Assembly (NCBI RefSeq): GCF_000372645.1
Contig: NZ_APMP01000006.1
Location: 124,001-188,000, forward strand
Origin: Caulobacter vibrioides OR37
GTDB lineage: Bacteria; Pseudomonadota; Alphaproteobacteria; Caulobacterales; Caulobacteraceae
Direction: 5' to 3'
DNA: 64,000 nucleotides
The notes under the pieces: generated by a model
Seen by the model: the letters and a program-made list of their open reading frames with translations, nothing else
What the model was told of the DNA's origin: nothing
The model's database searches: none
Part shown: positions 34,492 to 43,299 of the stretch, in pieces
Position numbering within the stretch: the stretch's first letter is position 1
Layout of the letters: every line of letters begins with the position of its first letter
Translations under genes and position numbers: made by a program

Positions 34492-35355
34492 CTAACCCAG
34501 CGCGCGCTTGTAGAGCGCCAGCAGATTGCTCCACGCCCGCTCGGCGGCGGGCTCGTCGTAGACCTGGCTGCCCTTGACGGTCCAACCGTGGTTCGAGCCG
34601 CCGAAGACCTCGACCTGGGCCGGGCGCTTGGCCGACGCGAACGCCGCCTTCAGTTGGTCCTTCACATCCGGCTCCCGCTGGTCATCGTTGCCGGCGATCT
34701 CGATCAGATATTCGGCGTGGGTCTTGGGGATCAGCAGATGCGGGCTGTCGGCGTCCTTCGAAACCAGCCCGCCGCCGTGGAAGGTGGCGACCGCGCCGAT
34801 GCGCCCCGGCGCCGCACCCGCCGTGTAGAAGGCCAGCGGACCGCCCATGCAGTAGCCTTGCGTCCCGATCTTCTTGGTCTTGTCGGTCTGGGGCTGGGCG
34901 TCCAGGAAGGCGACATAGGCCTCGGCGTCCCGGGCCGTGCCGGCCGGCGTCACCGACGGGCGCAGCGTCATCAGCTTGGCCCGGTCGTCGGGCTTGGAGA
35001 AGTCGAACCTCCCGTCGATGACCGGCGCCTTGCGGACGCGGTAATAGAGGTTCGGGACCAGCACCACATAGCCGGCCTCGGCCAGGCGTCGGCCCATGTC
35101 GCGAAACACCGGGCGCAGGCTCATGATGTCGGGCCACAGCAGCACCGCCGGCCACTTGCCCTTCCCCTTCGGGTAGAACAGCGCCGCGTCGGCGACGCCG
35201 TCGGCGGTCTTCACCGTGACGTCCTTTTCCTCGACCTTGTCGTCGGCGCGCGCGACCGTGGCGATCCCGGTGGCGGCGACGGTCATCAGACCGAAGGCGC
35301 GTCGCGAGAGGCGGGGATCGTGAACGAGGCCGGGGTGGATATCGTCATCGCACAT
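34492..35355 (-). CDS. Exported dienelactone hydrolase family protein
   Basis: 287 residues. A Tat-like signal (LSRRAFGLMTVAATGIATVA) precedes the hydrolase domain. The nucleophile motif is GYCMGG (Cys rather than Ser), the acid candidate lies in GNDDQ and the His is in GGSNHGW. The family hydrolyses dienelactones or related esters. It is a single gene with its own terminator; natural substrate unknown. Confidence 0.88.
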   Translation of the reverse strand: MCDDDIHPGLVHDPRLSRRAFGLMTVAATGIATVARADDKVEEKDVTVKTADGVADAALFYPKGKGKWPAVLLWPDIMSLRPVFRDMGRRLAEAGYVVLVPNLYYRVRKAPVIDGRFDFSKPDDRAKLMTLRPSVTPAGTARDAEAYVAFLDAQPQTDKTKKIGTQGYCMGGPLAFYTAGAAPGRIGAVATFHGGGLVSKDADSPHLLIPKTHAEYLIEIAGNDDQREPDVKDQLKAAFASAKRPAQVEVFGGSNHGWTVKGSQVYDEPAAERAWSNLLALYKRALG

Positions 35356-35417
35356 GGCGGTCTCCCTGAACTTTGGACGCGAACGCTATAACCGCCTCGC
35401 GCGTTCGCCTACCCTCT

Positions 35418-36446
35418 TCACGCGGACACTGGATAGGTGGCCTTGCCGGGCAGCAGCGTGTCCTGCTTGCGGCCGTCGCACAGGGCGTAGCTGAAGCCGC
35501 TCTGGATCGCCCAGGCCCCGACCTCGCCCCTCTTGTTGATGGCCAAAAAGCCGACCTGGATGTCCTTGGCCTGGGGCTTCTTCTTCAGGATCCGCTCGAC
35601 GGCTTCCCGGCAGGCGGCCTCCGGCGAGCGGCCCTGGCGCATCAGCTCCACGACCAGGAAGCTGCCGACGTTGCGGATCACCTCCTCGCCGACGCCGGTC
35701 GAGGTCGCGCCGCCGACGTCGTTATCGACATAGAGACCCGCGCCGATGATCGGACTGTCACCCACTCGGCCCCGCATCTTCCAAGCCATGCCGCTGGTCG
35801 TGCAGGCCCCGGCGATATTCCCCTTGGCGTCGATCGCCAACATGCCGATCGTATCGTGGTTGCCCTTGCCGCCCGGCGTCCCGAGCTGCCCGGTCGTCTT
35901 GCCGTAGTCGCCGACCTCGCTATTGGCCTTGGGCTGGTACTTGGCGTCCTTCTTCCAGGCCTCCCAGGCGGCCTTGGAGTCCGGCGTCAGCAGTTCCTCG
36001 TACTGGAAGCCCTGCTCCAGCGCGAACTGCAGCGCGCCGGCGCCGACCAGCATCACGTGGGGAGTCTTCTCCATCACCTTGCGCGCCACCGAGATCGGGT
36101 GGGCGATGTGTTCCAGCGCCGCCACCGCGCCGCAGTTGCCCAGCTCGTCCATGATGCAGGCGTCCAGCGAGACATGGCCGTCCCGGTCGGGATAGCCGGC
36201 GCGGCCGACGCTGTGGTTCTTCAGATCCTGCTCGGGCACGCGGGCGCCGGCCTCGACCGCGTCCAGCGCGCGACCGCCCTTCGAGAGCACCGCCCAGGCC
36301 GCCTGGTTGGCTGCGACCCCGAAGTCCCAGGTCGAGATCACGCACGGCCCGTCCAGCCGCGTCACGGTCTCGGCGGCCGACGCCTTGGCGCCGATCAGCG
36401 CCGATCCGACCAGGGAAGCGCCGATCAGGCCTCTACGATTCATCAT
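35418..36446 (-). CDS. N4-(beta-N-acetylglucosaminyl)-L-asparaginase (Ntn hydrolase)
   Basis: 342 residues with an N-terminal export signal (NRRGLIGASLVGSALIG, Tat-like). The self-cleavage site is HDTIGMLAID, where the Thr becomes the new N-terminus and nucleophile. WDFGVAANQAAW, GNCGAVAALE and GDSPIIGAGLYVDN match bacterial glycosylasparaginases. It removes the Asn-linked sugar stub of glycopeptides in the periplasm. It is divergent from cutC with 55 bp between. Confidence 0.92.
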   Translation of the reverse strand: MMNRRGLIGASLVGSALIGAKASAAETVTRLDGPCVISTWDFGVAANQAAWAVLSKGGRALDAVEAGARVPEQDLKNHSVGRAGYPDRDGHVSLDACIMDELGNCGAVAALEHIAHPISVARKVMEKTPHVMLVGAGALQFALEQGFQYEELLTPDSKAAWEAWKKDAKYQPKANSEVGDYGKTTGQLGTPGGKGNHDTIGMLAIDAKGNIAGACTTSGMAWKMRGRVGDSPIIGAGLYVDNDVGGATSTGVGEEVIRNVGSFLVVELMRQGRSPEAACREAVERILKKKPQAKDIQVGFLAINKRGEVGAWAIQSGFSYALCDGRKQDTLLPGKATYPVSA

Positions 36447-36501
36447 TCACGTATGCTCCAAGAGGTTCGCCCGGATTCCGTAGCATGGCCTGGAGAAGAC
36501 G

Positions 36502-37239
36502 ATGACCGCCGATCGCATCCTGCTGGAAGTCTGCGTCGACACGCCCGCCGGACTGGCGGCGGCGATCGCCGGCGGGGCCGATCGCATCGAACTGTGCGCG
36601 GCGCTTGGGCAGCAAGGCCTGACTCCCGCGCCGGGCCTGATCGCCCAGGCGAGCAAGGCGCCGATTCCGATCTACGCGATGATCCGCCCGCGCCAGGGCG
36701 ACTTTCGCTACGACGCGGTCGAGCTGGACGCCATGCGTCGCGACATTGACGCCGCGCGCGACGCGGGCCTGGCCGGGGTGGTGTTCGGGGCCAATCGCGA
36801 CAACGGCGAGCTGGACGCCGATGTGCTAGCGCCGTTGATCGCGCAGTCCGAGGGGCTGGGCGTAACCCTGCACCGCGCCTTCGACCTCGTTCCCGATTTC
36901 GAGGCCGGGCTCGAATTGGCCATCGAACTCGGCTTCGAGCGCGTGCTGACCTCGGGCGGCGCTCAGAACGCCATGGCCGGCGCGGCGAGGATCGCCCAAC
37001 TGACGGCCCAGGCCCGGGCTCGCATCGCCATCCTGGCCGGCGGCGGAATCAATCCCGCCAACGCCGCCGAGGTGATCGCCCGCACCGGCGTGACCGAAGT
37101 CCACGGCTCGTGCAGCGCTCCGCTCCCCCCGGTCGACCACCGCTCGCGCGCCCATGAGCTGGGTTTCACGCCCGACGGCGCCCGCGACACGCGGCGCGAG
37201 ATCGTCGAGGACCTCGTCCGCGTGCTGCGCCAGCTCTGA
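36502..37239 (+). CDS. cutC: CutC family protein
   Basis: 245 residues of TIM-barrel type. LLEVCVDTPAGLAAAIAGGA, DRIELCAALGQQGLTPAPG, YAMIRPRQGDFRY and TSGGAQNA are CutC hallmarks. Family members were linked to copper homeostasis, though the biochemical role remains unsettled. It is convergent with the pectate lyase with only 3 bp between. Confidence 0.93.
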   Translation: MTADRILLEVCVDTPAGLAAAIAGGADRIELCAALGQQGLTPAPGLIAQASKAPIPIYAMIRPRQGDFRYDAVELDAMRRDIDAARDAGLAGVVFGANRDNGELDADVLAPLIAQSEGLGVTLHRAFDLVPDFEAGLELAIELGFERVLTSGGAQNAMAGAARIAQLTAQARARIAILAGGGINPANAAEVIARTGVTEVHGSCSAPLPPVDHRSRAHELGFTPDGARDTRREIVEDLVRVLRQL

Positions 37240-37242
37240 GGC

Positions 37243-38556
37243 CTACTGGCCCGGCGGGTGCGTCTTGACCCAGTCGCCATAGACCTTGAACACCTTCAGC
37301 GGCTGTGCTCCGAACCAGGAATAGCCGTCGCGGCGTTCCTGGGAAATGTCGTCGACATTGTCATGCAGCGACTTGTCGCGGTCACCGAAGATCGGCTTCT
37401 CGGTCTTGCGATCATAGTAGCGCGCCCAGATCGGGCCGGCGCCGGTCTTGTCGATCAGGTGGCGGCCATCGGTCTGGCCCTTGCCGGTCCATTCCTTGCC
37501 CATGATGGCGTGATGGTTCAGCCAGGCCACGCCCCAGTGCACCGCCCGCACCTCCTGAGGCGTCGGGTCCGGCAGGCTCATCAGATAGAGCAGCAGGTCG
37601 GCGCTCTCGCTGGTCGCCAGGGCCGGCGGCTCGAAGTTGCGCGCGCCCACGGGCTCAAGCGTGAAGGGGTCCGCCTGCTGCCCCCAAAGGGTCAGCTTGC
37701 CGTTCACGCGGATCTGGGTGGCGACGATGCACAGGCGCCCCCACTTGGCGGCTTCGGCGGCCTTGGCGCGCAGATCCGCCGGCACGAAGGCGAAGTCGGC
37801 CTTGGCCTCCGACACTTCCGTCAGCAGGGCCGCCGCCTCGGAGACCGCGTTGTCGTTATAGGTGATCGCGTCGTGATAGCCGCCCTCCAGCGGCCAGACC
37901 TGCGGCCAGCCGCCGTTCGGGAACTGGGCGGCCAACAGGTAATGGACGCCCTTCAGGAAGCTCTGACGATAGGCGTCGCCTTCCGGGCCGGGGGCCTGCG
38001 TCGCCACCTTCGCCAGGAAGCGCATCTCGGTGATGGTGGCGTTGTTGTCCAGCGTGCCGACATAGCTCCAACGCGGACTGTGGGGGGCGTCGAAATCGTC
38101 CTTGCCCAGGTGCTGAGAGCTATTGTCCGAGGCCCAAGGCTGGCCCGGAAGGCGGAGCGCGCCGCGACGGTCCTGGTTCTTGCTCCAGCCGCCGGCCGGG
38201 GTCTGGAAGCTGACGATGACGTCGGCGATGTGGCGCGCCTCGGGCGAGGCGTACCAGGCCGGAGCCTTGTGCAACGCCATGCCGCCGTCGCCGTGGGCGG
38301 TGGCGGGAAGCGGCGGCGGCGCGGTTTCGCCCGGCTTCAGTTCGGCGGCCAGGGCGGCGCGATCGGCCTGCATCTGGGCTTGCGAGCGCGCGAGATAGGC
38401 TTTCCAGGCCGGTTGCTGGTCGGCGGGCAATTGGGCGATCCGCTCCGCGGTGATCGGCAGGGCCGGCACGTTCTGGCCGATGACGCCCGCCAGGGCCGGC
38501 GCGGCCAACAGACTGGCGGACAGGAAAAGGCCGATGGCGGCGGCGCGCTTGGACAT
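37243..38556 (-). CDS. Secreted pectate lyase, PL10 family
   Basis: 437 residues from ATG 38556 (GGGAG about 10 bases upstream). The signal peptide ends around APALAG. ADVIVSFQTPAGGWSKNQDR, WSYVGTLDNNATITEMRFLA, FPNGGWPQVWPLEGGYHDAI and the late RRDGYSWFG match PL10 pectate lyases. It cleaves polygalacturonate by beta-elimination with calcium. A CCGG-centred dyad upstream may be its operator. Confidence 0.93.
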   Translation of the reverse strand: MSKRAAAIGLFLSASLLAAPALAGVIGQNVPALPITAERIAQLPADQQPAWKAYLARSQAQMQADRAALAAELKPGETAPPPLPATAHGDGGMALHKAPAWYASPEARHIADVIVSFQTPAGGWSKNQDRRGALRLPGQPWASDNSSQHLGKDDFDAPHSPRWSYVGTLDNNATITEMRFLAKVATQAPGPEGDAYRQSFLKGVHYLLAAQFPNGGWPQVWPLEGGYHDAITYNDNAVSEAAALLTEVSEAKADFAFVPADLRAKAAEAAKWGRLCIVATQIRVNGKLTLWGQQADPFTLEPVGARNFEPPALATSESADLLLYLMSLPDPTPQEVRAVHWGVAWLNHHAIMGKEWTGKGQTDGRHLIDKTGAGPIWARYYDRKTEKPIFGDRDKSLHDNVDDISQERRDGYSWFGAQPLKVFKVYGDWVKTHPPGQ

Positions 38557-38605
38557 GTGAGCGTTTCTCCCCTGGAGCGTCACGGCGCGGACGCCCTCAC
38601 CCAAA

Positions 38606-38621
38606 ATGATACCGGTTTCCT
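38606..38621. promoter_or_regulatory. CCGG-centred dyad upstream of the pectate lyase
   Basis: ATGATACCGGTTTCCT lies 50 bases before the lyase start. It approximates ATGATACCGGTATCAT, matching 14 of 16 positions, a form expected for a LacI-family operator controlling sugar or pectin genes. No such regulator gene is in the window. Confidence 0.5.
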
Positions 38622-38666
38622 AAAATTAGAAAACGGGCGTTCTTGTGGCGCTTGGGCGCGGTCGTC

Positions 38667-39830
38667 TCATCCCTGGATGATATGCGGCACGAAGCGGGAG
38701 CGATCGCGCGTGACGCGGCCGTGATCCTCGCGGATCCCGATCCCCGCCGGCTGGTCGCCGATCACCCACGAGCCGATGACCGGATAGTTCGATCCGAACC
38801 TGGGCGGCGGCTTCAAGGCCTGTCGGATCCAGCCTTCCTCGCCATAGCCCTGGTCCAGCACCCTGCTTTTGCGGCCGTTCTTCCAGAGCTCGATGTTCGC
38901 GCCCTCGCGGCTGAACAGCGGCTTGCGGGCGTAGCTGGCGCCGAGACGCTCGCTCTTGGGATCGTCCTCGAAATAGCTCTCGAGCAGGTTCGGGTGCCCC
39001 GGATGGCGTTCCCACAGCAGCGGCAGCAACGCCTTGTTCGACAGGATCGCTTTCCACGGCGGCTCCAGGAACAGCGTCCTCGACCCGGCGATATTGGCCG
39101 CATAGGGCTCGCGCAGCATGTCTTCCCAGGGGTGCAGCTTGAACAGCGCGCCGATGATGTAGTTGTCCTGGTCGACGAACCGCCCGTCGGCGTCGAGACC
39201 GATCTGGGTGGTCGGGACGAACTTGGGCTCAAGCCCCGCCAGGCTGGCCATGTCTTCGAGGAAACGCACCGTCTGGCGATCCTCGACGAAGTCGGCGTCG
39301 CTGGCGAAGTGCACGAAACCGCCGTCCGGGAAGATCGCGCGGAAGCGATCGGCCAGCCGCTCGTGGATGCTGTTGAACTGGTCGGTGTCTTCCGGAAGCC
39401 GCCCCTGGGCGATCAGGTCCTCCAGCCAAAGCCACTGGAAGACGCCCGCCTCATAGAGGCTGGTCGGGGTGTCGGCATTGTATTCGTAGAGCTTGGGCGG
39501 CTCGGTTCCGTCGTAGAAGAAGTCGAAGCGGCCATACAGCGATGGGTCGCGGGCCTTCCACGAGGCTGCGACGACATCGCGCGCGGCCTCGGGAATCTTC
39601 AGCCGGGCCATCAGGGCGTCGCTGGTCGCCGCCTCGTCCACGAGGTCAAGGCACAGGGCGTGCAGCGCCTGCGTCGCCAGCTCGATGTGGTCCTCGATCT
39701 GAGCCAGCGTGAAGGCGTAGACCGCCCGCTCGTCCCAGTAGCGGCGGCCGTCGGCGTGGTGCCAGGTAAAGCCGACCGCCTCGGCCTTGGACTTCCAGTC
39801 GGGCCGAGGGGTCAGGTCGATGCGCCGCAT
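38667..39830 (-). CDS. yjfC: YjfC/YgiC-type glutathionylspermidine synthase-like protein
   Basis: 387 residues, matching E. coli YgiC/YjfC. The ATP-grasp-type synthase domain shows FDFFYDGTEPPKLYEYNADT, FLEPPWKAILSNKALLPLL and the C-terminal PVIGSWVIGDQPAGIGIRED. No amidase domain is fused. The real substrate of this subgroup is not established. It overlaps the PspA gene by one base, third in the yjfI-yjfJ-yjfC operon. Confidence 0.88.
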   Translation of the reverse strand: MRRIDLTPRPDWKSKAEAVGFTWHHADGRRYWDERAVYAFTLAQIEDHIELATQALHALCLDLVDEAATSDALMARLKIPEAARDVVAASWKARDPSLYGRFDFFYDGTEPPKLYEYNADTPTSLYEAGVFQWLWLEDLIAQGRLPEDTDQFNSIHERLADRFRAIFPDGGFVHFASDADFVEDRQTVRFLEDMASLAGLEPKFVPTTQIGLDADGRFVDQDNYIIGALFKLHPWEDMLREPYAANIAGSRTLFLEPPWKAILSNKALLPLLWERHPGHPNLLESYFEDDPKSERLGASYARKPLFSREGANIELWKNGRKSRVLDQGYGEEGWIRQALKPPPRFGSNYPVIGSWVIGDQPAGIGIREDHGRVTRDRSRFVPHIIQG

Positions 39831-40588
39831 CAGGCGTTCGAGCCGTCCTTGGCGACCTTGGCCTTGTCCTCGATGGCCAGGGCCGGCGGCGGCAGGGCCT
39901 CGTCCTTGGGCGCCATCAGGCGAGCCAGCACGTCCTCGGCTCCGCCGCCGCCCGGCAGAATGCCCGCCGCCGCCAGCTTGGCGTCGAGATCGGCGCCGGT
40001 CCGGCGATCCTCGGACTCGTTATGCAGGCGGAACTGCTCCTCGCGGACGGCCTGGCGCTCCTTGATGCGCTTGAGGCTGTCGGCGGCCGAACCGACGACG
40101 CCGCTGGCCGAACCCGAGCGTGAGATCACCGCCGACTGGGCCTTCTGGACGCTCTCGTTGACCTTGACCATGTCGATCTCGCGCCGCAGCGCCTCGATCT
40201 TGGTGTCGGTCTGGGTGATGACTCCGCGCATCTTGTCCTCGGCGGCGCGCAGCTCGGTCATCTGGCCGCCCTTCTGGGTCGACTCCTTCTCGAGATCGGC
40301 GATCCGCTGGGCGACTTCGAGCGCGAGCGCTTGATCGCCCTTGGCCAGGGCGGCGCGGGCCGAGGCCTCGTACTTGCGCACCTGATCGTTCAGCTGGCCG
40401 ACCTCGGTCTCCAGGGCGCGGCGGCGCGCCACCATCTTGGCCAACTCGTCGCGAGCCTTGCCTTGGGCGGCGTCGGCGTCTCGGATCTCCTGGTCCAGGA
40501 TCCGCAGCGCGTTGGCGTCCACCACCGTCTGGGCGCCGTCGTGAACGGAACCCCGGAACAGGGCCGAGAGCTTGCTCCACATCGACAT
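39830..40588 (-). CDS. PspA/IM30-family protein (YjfJ-like)
   Basis: 252 residues, nearly all coiled coil from residue 20 to 180 (charged heptads such as EIRDADAAQGKARDELAKMV). The start WSKLSALFRGSVHD is the amphipathic helix typical of PspA proteins. They polymerise on the inner membrane to repair stress. Its neighbours (DUF2170 and YgiC-type) make it the YjfJ member rather than the housekeeping PspA. Confidence 0.9.
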   Translation of the reverse strand: MSMWSKLSALFRGSVHDGAQTVVDANALRILDQEIRDADAAQGKARDELAKMVARRRALETEVGQLNDQVRKYEASARAALAKGDQALALEVAQRIADLEKESTQKGGQMTELRAAEDKMRGVITQTDTKIEALRREIDMVKVNESVQKAQSAVISRSGSASGVVGSAADSLKRIKERQAVREEQFRLHNESEDRRTGADLDAKLAAAGILPGGGGAEDVLARLMAPKDEALPPPALAIEDKAKVAKDGSNA

Positions 40589-40614
40589 CAGGTCAGTCTC
40601 CGGTCTTCTGTCTT

Positions 40615-41286
40615 TCAGGCGGCCGCGACGCGGCTCTTCTCGAAGGTTTCACGCAGGTCGCTGGCGGCGGCGATGGCGTTAGCCGCCAGGGTGCGCAGCT
40701 CGATCACCAGCGTCTGCAGGGTGGTCTTGGACGAAATCTCGCCCATCAGCTCGTAATAGTCACGACCGTCGATGGTGGTAATGCCGAAGTTCGACAGGGG
40801 CACGACCTTCTGGGCCTTCAGCAGGAACTCATTGAAGGCAGAGCGGTCGTTCTGCTCGTCGCAGGGCCACAGGATGGTCGACGCCACCATCTGCAACGCT
40901 CCGCCGCTGACATAGACCGGCAGATCGCCGAACTCGTGCATGGTGACCAGCAGGACAGGCTCGACGCCCTCGATGATCGCGGCGCTCATCTCGCCTTCGC
41001 GCACCAGGTTGGTCTCGACCAGCGCGTCGCGCAGGCTCTTGATCGTCCAGGCGGTGTCGATAACGGAATCCATGTGTCTGACGCCTCGGGGAGGATTGGG
41101 ATTGGCCCGCAAGGCCGGTCCGCGGACCGACTCCACGACGATCGCCTGGACGGCCGAAAGGATGTCGGGCTTGCACGCCGTCGGAGCCCAGACCTCGATC
41201 TTCACGAAGCCGGCTTGCCGACGGGCTTCACGCCACGCGCGGGTTCTTTCGGCGGCCTGAGCGCCCCTGGTGATCTTGGCAGGCAT
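40615..41286 (-). CDS. DUF2170 (YjfI-like) protein with an extra N-terminal domain
   Basis: 223 residues. From about residue 72 (MDSVIDTAWTIKSLRDALVE onward) it matches DUF2170/YjfI. The first 70 residues (TRAWREARRQAGFVKIEVWA) resemble small ribbon-helix-helix-type DNA-binding segments and are absent from E. coli YjfI. No Shine-Dalgarno precedes ATG 41286, and the promoter-like elements lie so close that the mRNA may be leaderless. Start could instead be at residue 72. Confidence 0.82.
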   Translation of the reverse strand: MPAKITRGAQAAERTRAWREARRQAGFVKIEVWAPTACKPDILSAVQAIVVESVRGPALRANPNPPRGVRHMDSVIDTAWTIKSLRDALVETNLVREGEMSAAIIEGVEPVLLVTMHEFGDLPVYVSGGALQMVASTILWPCDEQNDRSAFNEFLLKAQKVVPLSNFGITTIDGRDYYELMGEISSKTTLQTLVIELRTLAANAIAAASDLRETFEKSRVAAA

Positions 41287-41291
41287 CCGTT

Positions 41292-41320
41292 ACATGTACG
41301 CATAACATGTACGCTTGACA
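41292..41320 (-). promoter_or_regulatory. Promoter and ACATGTACGC repeats upstream of the yjfI-like gene
   Basis: ACATGTACGC occurs at 41292 and 41305, 13 bases apart. On the minus strand TTGTCA (41320-41315) and TACATG (41297-41292) have 17-base spacing, a sigma-70-like pair. Transcription would begin near the ATG at 41286, and the repeats would overlap the -10 element. Confidence 0.5.
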
Positions 41321-41450
41321 AGGCGCCGACCGACGTCATCCTGCGACCGAGTTCACCCGAGGGCAAGCGCGGTCTTGGGGGACGCCGCGTCGTTCTTCGG
41401 CTAGAAGACGCGGAAGGGTTGCTAGAGGGCTCGCGGGAGCGAATTCTTCG

Positions 41451-42092
41451 ATGTTCGGAAAACTGTTCGGCGGCAAGGCGGAGGAGCCCCGCTCCATCCT
41501 GCCAGTCATTCGCAACGTCACGATCGGCCGCACCGTCGTGCTGGCCCCGCTGGCCTGGCGACGCTTCGGGGCCGAGACCCGCTTCGCCCTGGACCGCGAC
41601 ACGCTGGAGATCACCGCCCAAGGCCTGATCGAACTGAGCGACGGGGTCTTCGTCCATCGGTTCTATACGGACGACGAGGTGATGTTTCAGATCGTCTCGG
41701 ACGACCGCGCCGGCGAGAAGGCCAACGACTTCACACTGTTCCTGCCTTGGTCCAGCGACTATCCGGGCAGCGGCGACGGCGGCTTTTCCTGGAACGCCCG
41801 CCTAAGGGCGCGGTCTTTCCAGCCCAACGGCCTGCCCGAATACCGCCGCTTCTGGTTCGGCGAGGACGCGGTCGAGCAGGACCCCGTGACCCTGTGGGAA
41901 AACGTCTATTACGATCGCGAGTCCCAGGAGCCGGACAAACGGCTCTTCCAGACCACCATGCTGTTCCACCGCGACCTTCCGGCCGACGGCCGCGAACTGC
42001 TGCTGGCGCTGACCCTCGAGCCCGAGGATGGCGAGGTCACGCACGAGACGATGATCGGCCTGCCGCTGTCGGTGGGCGAGTTCAAGGCCTAG
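41451..42092 (+). CDS. DUF2491 (YjfK-like) protein
   Basis: 213 residues. FGKLFGGKAEEPRSILP at the start, a lasso-like basic beginning, then a beta-rich domain (ELSDGVFVHRFYTDDEVMFQ, TLFLPWSSDYPG) match YjfK. Cytoplasmic, function unknown. First of the three-gene plus-strand operon with DUF350 and DUF1190 genes, divergent from the PspA-like operon. Confidence 0.85.
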   Translation: MFGKLFGGKAEEPRSILPVIRNVTIGRTVVLAPLAWRRFGAETRFALDRDTLEITAQGLIELSDGVFVHRFYTDDEVMFQIVSDDRAGEKANDFTLFLPWSSDYPGSGDGGFSWNARLRARSFQPNGLPEYRRFWFGEDAVEQDPVTLWENVYYDRESQEPDKRLFQTTMLFHRDLPADGRELLLALTLEPEDGEVTHETMIGLPLSVGEFKA

Positions 42093-42101
42093 GGAGAGAA
42101 G

Positions 42102-42515
42102 ATGCTCGACTTCATCGGCTTCAAGGATGGCGCCCTCGCCTTCCTGCTGGCCTTCGTCGTGGCCGGCCTGTTCACCATCGTCTTCAAGGCCGTCTATCAG
42201 TGGGCGACGCCCTATGACGAGAAGGCCCTGATCCGGAGCGGCAACACCGCCGCCTCCGTCGCCCTGGTCGGCGCGCTGATCGGCTACGTCCTGCCGCTCG
42301 GCTCGGCCCTGACCCACACGGTCAGCCTTCCGGAATTCGCGGCCTGGGCGACCCTGGCCGGCGTCATCCAGATCGCCGCCTTCACCGGCGTGCGCCTGAT
42401 CGCCCTGCCAGACGTCAAGACCCGGATCGAGAACGGCGAGATAGCCATCGGCGTCTATCTGGCCGGTGTCGCGATCGCCGTCGGCGTGCTGAACGCCGCC
42501 TGCATGACCTCGTGA
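42102..42515 (+). CDS. DUF350 (YjfL-like) membrane protein
   Basis: 137 residues with four hydrophobic helices (ALAFLLAFVVAGLFTIVFKA, TAASVALVGALIGYVLPLGS, WATLAGVIQIAAFTGVRLIA, AIGVYLAGVAIAVGVLNAAC). DUF350 proteins are inner-membrane partners in YjfKLM-type stress operons. It lies 9 bases after the DUF2491 gene. Confidence 0.87.
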   Translation: MLDFIGFKDGALAFLLAFVVAGLFTIVFKAVYQWATPYDEKALIRSGNTAASVALVGALIGYVLPLGSALTHTVSLPEFAAWATLAGVIQIAAFTGVRLIALPDVKTRIENGEIAIGVYLAGVAIAVGVLNAACMTS

Positions 42516-42523
42516 GATCTCGC

Positions 42524-43156
42524 ATGACCACACGCAAGCGCTCGGCTTCGCTCAAACTAACCACCATGCTGGCCGGCGCGGCCAGCCTGACCCTGGCCGG
42601 TTGCGACGACCACAATGGCGGGCAGGCCAGCTGGGACCCCAATCAGGGCGAAAAGGTCCAGGCCTTCAGCTACAAGACCCTGCAGGAGTGCAAGGACGCC
42701 GGCGAGGTCCCGGTCCAGCAGTGCGAAGCCTCCTACGCGGCCGCCCAGAAGGAAGATCAGGAAAAGGCGCCGCGCTACGAGGCGCGCTCGACCTGCGAGG
42801 ACGTCTACGGCCCGGGCAACTGCGTGCCGCGCAGCTATGGCGGCCACGACGTCTTCACGCCGCTGCTCGCCGGTTTCGTGATCGGCCGGATGATGGATGG
42901 CTACCACGGCGCGGGCCTCTATCGCCGCTATGACGACTACGGCGGCGGCGGCTACTACTCGACCTGGGGCGGACGGCTGGACCGCGATTACAGCACCGGC
43001 CGCACGGTCATCACGCGCGAGAGCATCGACCCGCCCGACGCCATTCGCAGCGCGCCGCCCAAGGTCCAGACCCGCACCTCAGTCGTCTCGCGCGGCGGGT
43101 TCGGCGGCGGCCGCAGCTATTCCAGCGGGGGCTTCAAGGGCGGCTTCGGCGGTTAG
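42524..43156 (+). CDS. DUF1190 (YjfM-like) lipoprotein
   Basis: 210 residues from ATG 42524; a GTG at 42512 overlapping the previous stop is the alternative. Hydrophobic signal ends LTLAGCDD, a lipobox. Paired cysteines (QECKDA, VQQCEASY, STCEDVYG, GNCVPR) and a Gly/Tyr/Ser-rich tail (YSSGGFKGGFGG) are typical of DUF1190. It is exported and probably acts with the DUF350 protein in envelope stress. Confidence 0.85.
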   Translation: MTTRKRSASLKLTTMLAGAASLTLAGCDDHNGGQASWDPNQGEKVQAFSYKTLQECKDAGEVPVQQCEASYAAAQKEDQEKAPRYEARSTCEDVYGPGNCVPRSYGGHDVFTPLLAGFVIGRMMDGYHGAGLYRRYDDYGGGGYYSTWGGRLDRDYSTGRTVITRESIDPPDAIRSAPPKVQTRTSVVSRGGFGGGRSYSSGGFKGGFGG

Positions 43157-43170
43157 AACAGACCGATAAA

Positions 43171-43221
43171 TTGCGATTGACTCTCAACTAGGCCTCGCGC
43201 TTAATTGCGAAGCGTTCGCAA
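43171..43221. promoter_or_regulatory. Two tandem Fur-like dyads
   Basis: TTGCGATTGACTCTCAA (43171-43187) and TTGCGAAGCGTTCGCAA (43205-43221) both fit TTGCGA-N5-TC[GT]CAA, the form of many alphaproteobacterial Fur boxes. They lie about 80-130 bases before the gene at 43300. Confidence 0.55.
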
Positions 43222-43299
43222 GACGCATCGGGCCGCTCACCGAGATCGGTTCGTCGACGGCGGGTGTCGGCCCCCTGCTTCGGCGAGGAGATTTCAGGC

